From: Pseudomonas fluorescens
GTDB lineage: Bacteria > Pseudomonadota > Gammaproteobacteria > Pseudomonadales > Pseudomonadaceae
DNA: 64,000 nucleotides
Assembly: GCF_001307275.1 (NCBI RefSeq)
Contig: NZ_CP012831.1
Location: 4,890,501-4,954,500 of the forward strand
Reading direction: 5' to 3'
Position 1 is the stretch's first letter. The number at the start of each line of letters is the position of its first letter. The notes below the pieces were generated by a model. That model ran no database searches and was not told where the DNA came from. It saw nothing but the letters and a program-made list of their open reading frames with translations. Position numbers and translations under genes: made by a program. Positions 34,398-44,588 of the stretch are shown here, one piece after another.

Positions 34398-34429
34398 AAA
34401 AAAAATGCCCGTATCTTGCGATACGGGCA
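34398..34429 (-). terminator. Strong intrinsic terminator of the nuo operon
   Basis: On the minus strand, TGCCCGTATC, a 4-base loop and GATACGGGCA form a perfect 10-bp stem followed by eight T residues. It lies 28 bases after the nuoN stop. Confidence 0.92.
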
Positions 34430-34456
34430 CTTTCGATGGCTACAACGCTTGGGCGA

Positions 34457-35920
34457 TCAGCCCACCAAGCCCGCCTGCTGGACCAAAGTCAGCAACGGCT
34501 GCGGGTACACGCCAAGGAAGAACGCCAACACGGCGATGGCCAGCAGCATCACGCCGCCTGCCTTCTGTTCCCAGTGCAACTCGGCATCGTGACGACGCAG
34601 GTTCGGTTCCATCAGGTACAGGGTGACCATCACGCGCAGGTAGTAGAACACGCCGATGGCACTGCCCAGCACCAGGGAGCCGACCAGCCACCATTGGTGA
34701 GCCTCGACGCCGGTGGCGATGATGTAGAACTTGCCGATGAAGCCGGCGGTCAGCGGGATGCCGGCCAGGGACAGCATCATCACGGTCAGCACGGCGGTCA
34801 GGTACGGACGGCGCCAGAACAGGCCGCGGTATTCGTACAGGGCATCGGCGTCGCGGCCGTTGTACGGCGAGGACATCAGGGTGATCACGCCGAAGGCGCC
34901 GAGGCTGGTGATCACGTAGGTGACCAGGTACACGCCGATGGCTTCCACGGCCAGGCCCTTGCTGGCGATCAGGGCGATCAGCAGGTAGCCGAAGTGGGCG
35001 ATGGACGAATAACCCAGCAGACGCTTGAGGTTGCTCTGGGTCAGTGCCAGCAGGTTACCGAACAGGATCGACGCGATGGCGATGATGGTCAGCACGTTGC
35101 TCAGTACACCGCTGCTGGCTACGGGCGAGATCTGGAACAGCCGCACCATGACCGCGAACACCGCCACTTTCGACGCGGTGGCCAGGAACGCCGCCACCGG
35201 TGCCGGGGCGCCTTCGTAGACGTCCGGGGTCCAGAGGTGGAACGGTACCAGCGACAGCTTGAACGCCAGGCCGATCAGCATCATGCCCAGGCCCAGTTGC
35301 GCGATCGGGCTAGGCAGGCCGGTGGCCGCCAGGGCCTGGCCGATGCCGACGAAGCTCAGGGTGCCGGCTTCGGCGTAGAGCAGGGCCATGCCGAACAACA
35401 GGAACGCGGAACCGGCTGCCGACAGCACCATGTACTTGATGCCGGCTTCCAGGGAACGCTTGTTGAAGAAGGCGTAGGCCACCAGGCCGTAGACCGGTAC
35501 CGACAGCAGTTCCAGGCCGATGAACAGGCTGGCCAGGTGCTGCGAGCTGACCAGCACCAGGCCGCCGGCGGCGGCCATCAGGATCAGCAGGTACAGTTCT
35601 TCGCGGTTGCCCGGGTAACCCGAACCGCCATCGCCGAGGTAGGCGTGGGCGAGGGTGACGCAGGCCAGGGTGGCGACCAGGATCAACGCCATGTAGAGGC
35701 AGGCGAAGCTGTCGATCTGCATCAGTGGCGTGACCGCCAGTGGTGCGACTTTCAGGGCCGGCAAAATCGACAGCAGGGCCAGGTTCAGCCCCGCCACCGA
35801 CAGCAGGAAGGTCTGCGAGTGATTGCGCCGCCAGGCGATCGCCAGCATCACCACGATGATCGTGGCGCTGGTGATCAACAGCGGCGCAAGCGCGATAAAG
35901 TGTTGAATCGTGAATTCCAT
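34457..35920 (-). CDS. nuoN: NADH-quinone oxidoreductase subunit N
   Basis: 487 residues from ATG 35920; about 14 membrane helices. It is one of the three antiporter-like proton-pumping subunits of complex I, with the conserved lysine/glutamate helix pattern (LFIGLELLSVPVYGLVAY, the MLIGLAFKLSLVPFHLWTPDVYEG segment cut at LVPFHLWTPD, and ALTQSNLKRLLGYSSIAHFG). It is the last gene of the operon and seven bases separate it from nuoM. It sits at the membrane-arm middle between NuoK/A/J and NuoM. Confidence 0.97.
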   Translation of the reverse strand: MEFTIQHFIALAPLLITSATIIVVMLAIAWRRNHSQTFLLSVAGLNLALLSILPALKVAPLAVTPLMQIDSFACLYMALILVATLACVTLAHAYLGDGGSGYPGNREELYLLILMAAAGGLVLVSSQHLASLFIGLELLSVPVYGLVAYAFFNKRSLEAGIKYMVLSAAGSAFLLFGMALLYAEAGTLSFVGIGQALAATGLPSPIAQLGLGMMLIGLAFKLSLVPFHLWTPDVYEGAPAPVAAFLATASKVAVFAVMVRLFQISPVASSGVLSNVLTIIAIASILFGNLLALTQSNLKRLLGYSSIAHFGYLLIALIASKGLAVEAIGVYLVTYVITSLGAFGVITLMSSPYNGRDADALYEYRGLFWRRPYLTAVLTVMMLSLAGIPLTAGFIGKFYIIATGVEAHQWWLVGSLVLGSAIGVFYYLRVMVTLYLMEPNLRRHDAELHWEQKAGGVMLLAIAVLAFFLGVYPQPLLTLVQQAGLVG

Positions 35921-35927
35921 AGCGCTC

Positions 35928-37460
35928 TTACCGGGCCGAAGCGAGTTGAGAGAAGGCGGTGCCGAGCCACTGCTGCACGCCATGCATCGTGGCGGCAGAG
36001 GTGTCGAGGAACGGTTGCGGGTACACGCCGAGGTAAACCAGCAGCACCGCAAGGCCGAGCACCATGATCAGTTCGCGACCGTCCATGCCACGCAACACTT
36101 CATCCGACTTGGCCGGACCGAAGTAGGCGCGGTGGATCATGATCAGCGAGTAGACCGAACCGAACACCAGGCCGGAGGTGGCAATCGCCGTGATCCAAGG
36201 CGCACTGACGAACGAGCCGATCAGGATCAGGAACTCGCCGACGAAGTTGCCCGTGCCCGGCAGGCCCAGGGACGCGGCCGCGAAGAACAGGCTGATGGCC
36301 GGCAGGTAGGCGATGCGCGACCAGATGCCGCCCATTTCACGCATGTCCCGGGTGTGCAGGCGCTCGTACAGCTGACCGCTGAGGATAAACAGCGCCGCCG
36401 CCGACAGGCCGTGGGCGAGCATCTGGATCACCGCGCCTTGCAGGGCCAGCTGGCTGCCGGAGTAGATCCCGATCAGCACGAAGCCCATGTGCGAGACGCT
36501 GGAGAACGCGATCAGGCGCTTGATATCGGTCTGGGCGAACGCCAGGAACGCACCGTAGAAAATCCCGATCAGGCCCAGGGTCATGGCAATCGGCGCGAAC
36601 TCCGCCGAGGCATTGGGGAACAGCGGCAAGGCAAAGCGCAGCAGGCCGTAGGCCGCGGTCTTCAGCAAGATACCCGCCAGGTCCACGGAACCGGCGGTCG
36701 GCGCCTGGGCGTGGGCGTCCGGCAGCCAGGAGTGGAACGGCACCACCGGCAGCTTCACCGCGAACGCGATGAAGAAGCCCAGCATCAGCACGTACTCGGT
36801 GGTGCGCGACATCTGCACTTTCAACAGGTCGGCGTAGTTGAAGGTAATCACGCCGGTGTTGTTGAAGTTGACCAGCACCAGGCCAAGGATCGCCACCAAC
36901 ATGATCAGGCCGGAAGCCTGGGTGAAGATGAAGAACTTGGTCGCCGCGTAGATCCGGGTTTTCTTGCCGTCCGAAGAACTGTGACCCCAGAGCGCGATGA
37001 GGAAGTACATCGGCACCAGCATCATTTCCCAGAAGAAGAAGAACATGAACAGGTCCAGCGCCAGGAACACGCCGACGACACCGCCCAGGATCCACATCAG
37101 GTTCAGGTGGAAGAAACCGACGTGACGCTGGATCTCTTTCCAGGAGCAGAGGACCGAGAGAATACCCAGCAGGCCGGTCAGCAGGATCATCAGCAACGAC
37201 AGGCCGTCGAGGGCCAGGTGCACGCTGATGCCGAAGCGCGCGATCCAGGCGTGCTTGAACTCAAGTGCCCAGGTCGGATCGGCGCCAGGGGCCGGAGCGA
37301 ATGAATAGTCGCCGGTCGCCCACAGCCAGAGGCCGAGCGCGAGTTCCAGGGACATGGTCAGCAGCGCAATCCAGCGCGGGAGCGTGGAGCTGGAGCGCTC
37401 CGCGATCCAGCACAGCAGGCCGCCGATGAAGGGGATCAGGATTAGCCAGGGCAGAATCAT
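35928..37460 (-). CDS. nuoM: NADH-quinone oxidoreductase subunit M
   Basis: 510 residues, about 14 membrane helices. The antiporter-like signature is clear: FFFWEMMLVPMYFLIALWGH, LPVVPFHSWLPDAHAQAPT, and TDIKRLIAFSSVSHMGFVLI. It is the second antiporter-like pump subunit of complex I, between NuoN and NuoL in the membrane arm. The start at 37460 and the spacing of 39 bases from nuoL match the usual Pseudomonas operon. Confidence 0.97.
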   Translation of the reverse strand: MILPWLILIPFIGGLLCWIAERSSSTLPRWIALLTMSLELALGLWLWATGDYSFAPAPGADPTWALEFKHAWIARFGISVHLALDGLSLLMILLTGLLGILSVLCSWKEIQRHVGFFHLNLMWILGGVVGVFLALDLFMFFFFWEMMLVPMYFLIALWGHSSSDGKKTRIYAATKFFIFTQASGLIMLVAILGLVLVNFNNTGVITFNYADLLKVQMSRTTEYVLMLGFFIAFAVKLPVVPFHSWLPDAHAQAPTAGSVDLAGILLKTAAYGLLRFALPLFPNASAEFAPIAMTLGLIGIFYGAFLAFAQTDIKRLIAFSSVSHMGFVLIGIYSGSQLALQGAVIQMLAHGLSAAALFILSGQLYERLHTRDMREMGGIWSRIAYLPAISLFFAAASLGLPGTGNFVGEFLILIGSFVSAPWITAIATSGLVFGSVYSLIMIHRAYFGPAKSDEVLRGMDGRELIMVLGLAVLLVYLGVYPQPFLDTSAATMHGVQQWLGTAFSQLASAR

Positions 37461-37499
37461 GACGGGCTCGTTTCCTTTCGCAAGTTCGCAAGGTTCATA

Positions 37500-39353
37500 T
37501 CAGACCGCTACCAGCACGATGGCGCCGATAACCAGCACGGCGCCAGCCGCCATGGAAGCCGCATACCAACGCAGTTGACCGGTCTCGGTACGGCTCAAGG
37601 CGGTGTGACCGCCCTTGGCCATGCGCGGGATCAGGCCAATGGTCTGGTCGAGCGGGTCTTTGCGCAGAATGTGGCTGATCGCAAGGTATGGCTTGACGAA
37701 CAGTTTGTCGTAGATCCAGTCGAAGCCCCAGGCGGCGAACCACCAGGCCGAAAGGAACCGCCCGATGCCGCTGTTGGCGACCGCCGTGACGAAACGACGC
37801 TTGCCCAGGAACAGCAGGGCGGCCAGCAGGATACCCGCCAGGGCGATGGCGCCGGAGGCGATTTCCAGGCTGTGCTTGGCTTCGCCGCCGGCATGGCCGA
37901 CGCTTTGCGGCAGCACATCGGCCAGCGGTGGGGTGATCAGGGCGCCGACGAAGGTCGACAGCACGATCAGCACCGACAGTGGCAGCCAGTGGGCAATGCC
38001 GTGGCCGGCGTGGGCTTCGGTCTTGGCTTCACCGTGGAACGCGATGAAGATCAGGCGGAAGGTGTACAGCGAGGTCATGAACGCACCCACCAGGCCGGCA
38101 TAGAGCAGGCCCTGGTTACCGCTGGCGAACGCTTCCCAGAGGATCTCGTCCTTGGAGTAGAAACCGGCGGTGACCAGTGGCAGGGCCGCCAGGGCCGCGC
38201 CGCCGACGATGAAGCTGGCGTAGGCCAGCGGCAGTTTTTTCCACAGGCCGCCCATCTTGAAGATGTTCTGCTCGTGGTGGCAGGCCACGATCACCGCACC
38301 GGACGCCAGGAACAGCAGGGCCTTGAAGAAGGCGTGGGTCATCAGGTGGAAGATCGCGCCTTCCCAGGCACCAACGCCCAGGGCCAGGAACATGTAGCCG
38401 ATCTGGCTCATGGTCGAGTAGGCGAGGATGCGCTTGATGTCGGTCTGCACCAGGGCGGCAAAACCGGCCAGCACCAGGGTCACGCCGCCAACAATGCCGA
38501 CCAGGTGCAGGATGTCCGGCGCCAGGGCGAACAGGCCGTGGGTACGGGCGATCAGGTAGACACCGGCTGTCACCATGGTCGCGGCGTGGATCAGTGCCGA
38601 GACCGGGGTAGGACCGGCCATCGCGTCCGCCAACCAGGTCTGCAGCGGCAGTTGTGCGGATTTACCGACGGCACCGCCCAGCAGCATCAGGGTCGCCAGG
38701 ACGATCCAGAAGTCACCGACCTTGAAGTGCTCGGGTGCCTTGACCAGCAGTTCCTGGATATTCAGCGTGCCCAGTTGCTGGAACAGGATGAACAGGCCGA
38801 TGGCCATGAACACGTCGCCGATCCGGGTCACGATGAACGCCTTGAGTGCGGCGTTGCCGTTGTTGCGGTTGCTGTAGTAGAAACCGATCAACAGGTACGA
38901 GCACAGGCCCACGCCTTCCCAGCCGAAGTACAGGAACAACAGGTTATCGCCGAGCACCAGGAACAGCATGCTGGCGATGAACAGGTTGGTGTAGGCGAAG
39001 AAGCGCGAATAACCGGCTTCACCGCGCATGTACCAGGACGCGAACAGGTGGATCAGGAAACCCACGCCGACCACCACGCCGAGCATGGTCACCGAGAGGC
39101 CGTCCAGGTACAGGGCGAAGTTCGGCGTGAAGCCTTCCACCGCCATCCACTGCCACAGCACTTGCACGTACCGGCCACCTTCCGGCGGGGCGACGTTGAA
39201 TTGCCAGATCACGTAGGCCGTGACGATGGCAGACAGGCCGATGGAGCCCACGCCAACCAGCGCAGACAGGTTTTCCGACCAGCGTCCACGGGAGAACGAC
39301 AGCAGCAGGAAACCGACAAGAGGAAATATGAAAGTCAGGAAGAGAAGGTTCAT
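37500..39353 (-). CDS. nuoL: NADH-quinone oxidoreductase subunit L
   Basis: 617 residues, about 16 helices including the long lateral helix at the C-terminus. Diagnostic stretches are [40 protein letters not shown], and [20 protein letters not shown]. It is the distal proton-pumping subunit of complex I. Its start overlaps the nuoK stop by four bases (ATGA), showing translational coupling. Confidence 0.97.
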
Positions 39354-39658
39354 CCGCGCATCTCGCTGGCAGCGTCAATATCGAGAGTGTGGAAGCGGCG
39401 ATACAGCTGCAACAGGATCGCCAGGCCGATACTGGCCTCGGCGGCTGCCAGGCTGATCACCAGGATGAACATGATCTGTCCATCCGGCTGCGCCCAGCGA
39501 GCGCCCGCGACGATGAAAGCCAGGGCGGAGGCATTCATCATGACCTCCAGGCTCATCAACACGAACAGAATGTTGCGGCGGACCATCAGGCCGACCAGAC
39601 CGAGACAGAACAGGATGCCGGCAACCGCCAGGCCATGTTCGAGAGGGATAGCAGGCAT
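39350..39658 (-). CDS. nuoK: NADH-quinone oxidoreductase subunit K
   Basis: 102 residues, three helices; starts [20 protein letters not shown] at ATG 39658. The conserved membrane glutamates lie in [18 protein letters not shown] and [18 protein letters not shown]. It contributes to the proton channel next to NuoJ and NuoN. The upstream extension of the same frame does not match family members and overlaps nuoJ. Confidence 0.96.
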
Positions 39659-39662
39659 GTGA

Positions 39663-40163
39663 TTACTCCTTCGCCTCGTTACGGCCCAAATGGAACGCCG
39701 TGACGGCTGCGGCAAGCAGCAGCATCGAGGCGAGTTCGACCACCAGCAGGTACGGACCGAACAGGCTGATGCCCACGGCCTTGGCGCCTACGGTGGTGTG
39801 GCCGATGGCCTGGCCGCTCTGGTGAGCGAACAGCACATACAGCAGTTCACCCAGCAGCAGGGCGGCGAGAATCACCGGCCCCGCCCAGATGCCCGGCTTG
39901 AGCCAGGAGCGTTCCTGCTGGACCGCGGCCGGGCCGAGGTTGAGCATCATCACCACGAACACGAACAGCACCATGATGGCGCCGGCGTAGGCGATCACTT
40001 CCAGGGCACCGGCGAACGGCGCGCCGAGGGCGAAGAAGGTCATGGCCACGGCGATCAGCGAAATGATCAGGTAGAGCAGGGCATGTATGGGATTGGTGTT
40101 GGTGACCACACGAAGCGTGGACACCACCGCGATACCCGATGCGAAATAGAAAGCGAATTCCAT
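39663..40163 (-). CDS. nuoJ: NADH-quinone oxidoreductase subunit J
   Basis: 166 residues, five helices. It includes the conserved third helix [20 protein letters not shown] with the pi-bulge region that couples quinone chemistry to proton pumping. Only four bases separate it from nuoK and nine from nuoI. Confidence 0.96.
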
Positions 40164-40172
40164 CTTTCTTCC

Positions 40173-40721
40173 TTAAGGCAGCAAGCTCTTCACGTTGATC
40201 GGTTCGGCTTCATTCTGCGCGGCGCCTTTTGGCTTACCGGCAATGGCCATGCCTGCAACACGATAGAAGTTGTAATCAGGGTTTTTACCGGGACCGGAAA
40301 TCAGCAGATCTTCTTTCTCGTACACCAGGTCCTGACGTTTGAACTCGGCCATTTCGAAATCCGGCGTGAGCTGGATCGCGGTGGTCGGGCAGGCTTCCTC
40401 GCAGAGGCCGCAGAAAATGCAGCGCGAGAAGTTGATGCGGAAGAAGTCCGGGTACCAGCGACCGTCTTCGGTTTCAGCTTTCTGCAACGAGATGCAACCC
40501 ACCGGGCACGCCACGGCGCACAGGTTGCAGGCCACGCAGCGTTCCTCGCCGTCGGGGTCGCGGGTCAGGACGATGCGGCCACGGTAACGGGGGGCCAGGT
40601 AGACCGGCTCTTCCGGGTATTGCAGGGTGTCGCGCTTGCGAAAGCCATGGCCGAAGATCATGACCAGGCTTCGCAGTTGGGTACCGGTACCCTTAACGAT
40701 GTCGCCAATATATTTGAACAT
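40173..40721 (-). CDS. nuoI: NADH-quinone oxidoreductase subunit I (two 4Fe-4S clusters)
   Basis: 182 residues. Two complete 4Fe-4S motifs: CVACNLCAVACPVGC and CIFCGLCEEACPTTA (clusters N6a and N6b), which carry electrons from NuoG to NuoB. The amphipathic N-terminal helix contacts NuoH. No cysteine is missing. Confidence 0.97.
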   Translation of the reverse strand: MFKYIGDIVKGTGTQLRSLVMIFGHGFRKRDTLQYPEEPVYLAPRYRGRIVLTRDPDGEERCVACNLCAVACPVGCISLQKAETEDGRWYPDFFRINFSRCIFCGLCEEACPTTAIQLTPDFEMAEFKRQDLVYEKEDLLISGPGKNPDYNFYRVAGMAIAGKPKGAAQNEAEPINVKSLLP

Positions 40722-40732
40722 GGGTCAAATCC

Positions 40733-41740
40733 TCACTGAACCGCGGCCGCAGGCGCGTTCATCAAAACGATCGCAGCGGTCACCAGCATGTTGATCAGGG
40801 TCAGCGGCAGGCAGAATTTCCAGCTGAAGTCCATCACCTGGTCGTAGCGTGGGCGCGGGATCGAGGCGCGCAGCAGGACGAACAGCATGATGAAGAACGC
40901 GGTCTTCAGGGCGAACCAGACGAAGGACAGTTGCGGCAGGATGCCGAACGGACCGTGCCAGCCACCGAAGAACAGCGTCACCAGCAGCGCCGAGATCAGG
41001 ATGATGCCGATGTATTCACCGACGAAGAACATGCCCCATTTCATGCCGGCATATTCAATGTGGTAACCGTCGGCCAGTTCCTGTTCCGCTTCCGGCTGGT
41101 CGAAGGGGTGACGGTGAGTCACGGCCACGCCAGCGATGAAGAAGGTACAGAAACCGAAGAACTGCGGAATGATGAACCACAGGTTCTGGGCCTGGTACTC
41201 GACGATGTCGCGCATGTTGAACGAGCCGGCCTGGATCACGATGCCCATGAGCGCCAGGCCCATGAACACTTCGTAGGACACGGTCTGGGCCGAGGCCCGC
41301 AGGCTGCCCAGCAGGGCGAACTTGTTGTTGCTCGACCAGCCGGCGAACAGCACCGCGTAGACCGACAGGCCGGCCATGGCGAAGAAGAACAGCAGGCCGA
41401 TGTTCAGGTCCGCCACGCCCCAGGTCGGGGTGATCGGGATGATCGCGAAGGCGATCAGCAAGGCGCTCATGGCCACGACCGGTGCCAGGGTGAAGATCAC
41501 CTTGTCGGCAAACGGCGGTGTCCAGTCTTCCTTGAAGAACATTTTGATCATGTCGGCAGCGATCTGGAACATGCCGAACGGGCCGACGCGGTTCGGACCG
41601 TAGCGGTCCTGCCACCAGCCCAGCAGGCGACGTTCGACGAAGCTCAGCAACGCGCCGCAGACCACCACGGCCAGCAGGATCACGATGGCCTTGAGGACCG
41701 TCAGGATCACAGCGATCACTTCAGGGGTGAACCAGCTCAT
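40733..41740 (-). CDS. nuoH: NADH-quinone oxidoreductase subunit H
   Basis: 335 residues, eight membrane helices. It forms the quinone entrance and first half-channel. The conserved acidic loop is visible (THRHPFDQPEAEQELADGYH), with RRLLGWWQDRYGPNRVGPFG near the N-terminus. The stop is 11 bases from nuoI and the start overlaps the nuoG stop. Confidence 0.97.
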   Translation of the reverse strand: MSWFTPEVIAVILTVLKAIVILLAVVVCGALLSFVERRLLGWWQDRYGPNRVGPFGMFQIAADMIKMFFKEDWTPPFADKVIFTLAPVVAMSALLIAFAIIPITPTWGVADLNIGLLFFFAMAGLSVYAVLFAGWSSNNKFALLGSLRASAQTVSYEVFMGLALMGIVIQAGSFNMRDIVEYQAQNLWFIIPQFFGFCTFFIAGVAVTHRHPFDQPEAEQELADGYHIEYAGMKWGMFFVGEYIGIILISALLVTLFFGGWHGPFGILPQLSFVWFALKTAFFIMLFVLLRASIPRPRYDQVMDFSWKFCLPLTLINMLVTAAIVLMNAPAAAVQ

Positions 41741-44451
41741 TGCGCTGCCTCCTGCAGACCGTCGACGGTTTTGCCGAATATCGCCGGTGGAATACCCGCC
41801 AAACCGGCCGGCAGGGCCACCAGGCCGGCGCCCAGTTCTTCATTGATGCGCAGCGGCAGACGCAGGGTCTGGCCGGCCACGTTCAGGCTCAGCAGGGCAC
41901 CATCGTTGACACCCAGGCGGTCGGCTTCGGACTTGGCCAGCGCCACGTAGGCGGTTGGGATGCGTTCCTGCACCGGTGCGGCCTTGGAAGAGTTCTCTTC
42001 GCTGCCGAACAGGTGATGGAATGGCACGACCTGCCAGGTGCCCGGTGCCGGGTTGAAGGCGCGTGGCACGCTGGCGAACCAGCTCAGGCCATCGCCCTGG
42101 CTTTCGATCAGGCGGGTGCCCGGGTCGCCAGCACGCAGGTGACCACCGACTTCGTCCTGGAACTTGTTCCAGGCTTGCGGCGAGTTCCAGCCCGGCGACC
42201 AGGCGAACGGCACCTGGGAACGCGGTTCGGTCGAACCCGAGTAACCTTCCATGGAGAACGAGAACGCGGTGTCCGTGTCCTGGGAGGTGCGCGGTTCGTG
42301 GACGCTGATGTTGGCGCGCATGGCGGTGCGACCGGAGTAGCGCAGCGGTTCGCGCGCCAGTTTCAGGCCCTTGATGCGGAACGAGGCCGATGGCGCGGCA
42401 TCGACGATGCGAGCCAGTTGCGGGCTGCTCGAAGCGACGGCGGCGGTGACGTGGTCCAGTTGCGTCCAGTCGATCGGCTGGTCCAGCAGGGTGGCGCGCA
42501 GGGCATGCAGCCAGCGCCAGCCTTCGTGGACCAGGATGCTGGCGTCCAGGTAAGTCGGGTCGAACACCTGGAAGAAGCGCTGGGCGCGGCCTTCCTGGCT
42601 GACCAGCGTACCGTCGCCTTCGGCGAAGCTCGCCGCCGGCAGCACCAGGTGGGCACGGTCGGTGGTGGCGGTTTTCTGATGGTCGGCGACGATCACCACT
42701 TTCGCGGCGTTCAGGGCGGCGTCCACCCGGGCTTTGTCGGTGCGGGTGTAGAGGTCGTTTTCCAGCACGACGATGGCGTCCGCACTGCCGTCGATCACCG
42801 CTTGCAGGGCGGCGTCCACCGATTCGCCACCGAGCATGGCCAGGCCGAGGCTGTTGGCTTCCGGCACGATCAGGCTGAGGGAACCGTTCTTCTCGCGCAG
42901 CTTCAAGGCCTTGGCGATGTTGGCGGCGGCTTCGATCAAGGCCTTGGAACCCAGGGAGGTGCCGGCGATGATCAATGGGCGCTTGGCCGCCAGCAGGGCG
43001 TCGGCGATGCGTTGGGCCAGGGCGGCCGCTTCGCTGTCCAGGCCGTCGACGGCCGGGGCGCTGGCGTCCAGGGCGTGGGCCACGGCGAAACCGATGCGGG
43101 CCAGGTCGTCGGGCGCGGCGTGGACGCATTCTTCGGCGACGTCGTCGAGCTTGGTTTCAGCGAGGCTGGCGATGAACAGCGGGTTCAGCGCGTGCTGGCC
43201 GATGTTCTTCACGGCGGCGTCGAGCCATGGCTGCACGCGCATGGCGTCGGCCATGTCCTCGGCCTTGCCCTTGACCGATTGGCGCAGGGCCAGGGCCATG
43301 CGGGCGGCGGTCTGGGTCAGGTCTTCGCCAAGGACGAACACCGCGTCGTGGTCTTCGATGTCGCGCATCGTCGGCACCGGCAGCGGGCTGTCCTTGAGCA
43401 CTTGCAGCACCAGGCGGATGCGTTCCAGCTCGCCGGCTTCGATGCCACTGTAGAAGTGCTCGGCGCCGACCAGTTCACGCAGGGCGTAGTTGCTTTCCAG
43501 GCTGGCCCGTGGCGAACCGATGCCGACGATGTTGCGCCCGCGCAGCAGCTCGGCGGCCTTGTCCAGCGCTTCGTCCAGGCTCAGCTTGGCGCCGCCCGCC
43601 AGCAGCGGTTGGCGTGGGCGATCCGTGCGGTTGACGTAGCCATAGCCGAAACGGCCACGGTCACACAGGAAGTACTGGTTGACCGAACCGTTGAAGCGGT
43701 TTTCGATGCGCCGCAGTTCACCGTAGCGCTCGCCCGGGGAAATGTTGCAGCCGCTGGAGCAGCCATGGCAGATGCTCGGCGAGAACTGCATGTCCCACTT
43801 GCGGTTGTAGCGTTCGGAGTGAGTCTTGTCGGTGAACACACCGGTCGGGCAGACCTCGGTGAGGTTGCCGGAGAACTCGCTTTCCAGGGTGCCGTCTTCG
43901 ACGCGACCGAAGTACACGTTGTCGTGGGCACCGAACACGCCCAGGTCGGTGCCGCCGGCGTAGTCCTTGTAGAAACGCACACAGCGGTAGCAGGCGATGC
44001 AGCGGTTCATCTCGTGGGAGATGAACGGGCCCAGTTGCTGGTTCTGGTGGGTGCGCTTGGTGAAGCGATAACGGCGCTCGTTGTGGCCGGTCATCACGGT
44101 CATGTCTTGCAGGTGGCAGTGGCCGCCTTCCTCACAGACCGGGCAGTCGTGAGGGTGGTTGGTCATCAGCCATTCGACGACGCTGGCGCGAAACACTTTC
44201 GCTTCTTCGTCGTCGATGGAGATCCAGCTGCCGTCGGTGGCGGGGGTCATGCAGGACATGACGATCCGACCACGCTTGTCGTTTTCGTCGGTGTACTGCT
44301 TGACCGCGCACTGGCGACAAGCGCCAACGCTGCCAAGGGCGGGGTGCCAGCAGAAATAAGGAATGTCGAGGCCCAGCGACAGACATGCCTGTAACAGGTT
44401 GTCTGCGCCATCGACTTCGAGCTCTTTGCCGTCTACGTGGATAGTGGCCAT
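41737..44451 (-). CDS. nuoG: NADH-quinone oxidoreductase subunit G
   Basis: 904 residues. N-terminal 2Fe-2S ferredoxin domain (cysteines in YFCWHPALGSVGACRQCAV and VMSCMTPA), then the His-coordinated 4Fe-4S segment HDCPVCEEGGHC and CIACYRCVRFYKD, the bacterial N7 motif CHGCSSGCN, and a long molybdopterin-oxidoreductase-like domain without cofactor. It is the main wiring subunit of the hydrophilic arm. A 137-base gap with a hairpin separates it from nuoF, whereas other nuo genes are nearly contiguous. Confidence 0.97.
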   Translation of the reverse strand: MATIHVDGKELEVDGADNLLQACLSLGLDIPYFCWHPALGSVGACRQCAVKQYTDENDKRGRIVMSCMTPATDGSWISIDDEEAKVFRASVVEWLMTNHPHDCPVCEEGGHCHLQDMTVMTGHNERRYRFTKRTHQNQQLGPFISHEMNRCIACYRCVRFYKDYAGGTDLGVFGAHDNVYFGRVEDGTLESEFSGNLTEVCPTGVFTDKTHSERYNRKWDMQFSPSICHGCSSGCNISPGERYGELRRIENRFNGSVNQYFLCDRGRFGYGYVNRTDRPRQPLLAGGAKLSLDEALDKAAELLRGRNIVGIGSPRASLESNYALRELVGAEHFYSGIEAGELERIRLVLQVLKDSPLPVPTMRDIEDHDAVFVLGEDLTQTAARMALALRQSVKGKAEDMADAMRVQPWLDAAVKNIGQHALNPLFIASLAETKLDDVAEECVHAAPDDLARIGFAVAHALDASAPAVDGLDSEAAALAQRIADALLAAKRPLIIAGTSLGSKALIEAAANIAKALKLREKNGSLSLIVPEANSLGLAMLGGESVDAALQAVIDGSADAIVVLENDLYTRTDKARVDAALNAAKVVIVADHQKTATTDRAHLVLPAASFAEGDGTLVSQEGRAQRFFQVFDPTYLDASILVHEGWRWLHALRATLLDQPIDWTQLDHVTAAVASSSPQLARIVDAAPSASFRIKGLKLAREPLRYSGRTAMRANISVHEPRTSQDTDTAFSFSMEGYSGSTEPRSQVPFAWSPGWNSPQAWNKFQDEVGGHLRAGDPGTRLIESQGDGLSWFASVPRAFNPAPGTWQVVPFHHLFGSEENSSKAAPVQERIPTAYVALAKSEADRLGVNDGALLSLNVAGQTLRLPLRINEELGAGLVALPAGLAGIPPAIFGKTVDGLQEAAQ

Positions 44452-44555
44452 GGTTCAAAGTTCTTCGTTGGCCCGGTGTCAGCGGGCGTGGCTAATGGAA
44501 TCTTGTTGTTCGCGTGAATCAACACAGCCGCTTACGGCGTCATCACACGAGAAGA

Positions 44556-44583
44556 CGAAGGGCACGGACCCTTCGCCTTTTTA
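44556..44583 (+). terminator. Hairpin with T-run on the strand opposite nuo, in the nuoF-nuoG gap
   Basis: CGAAGGG-CACGGA-CCCTTCG followed by CCTTTTTAA on the plus strand. It reads as a terminator for antisense transcripts; on the sense (minus) strand the hairpin alone could act as a processing or pause site between nuoF and nuoG. Confidence 0.4.
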
Positions 44584-44588
44584 AGCGT

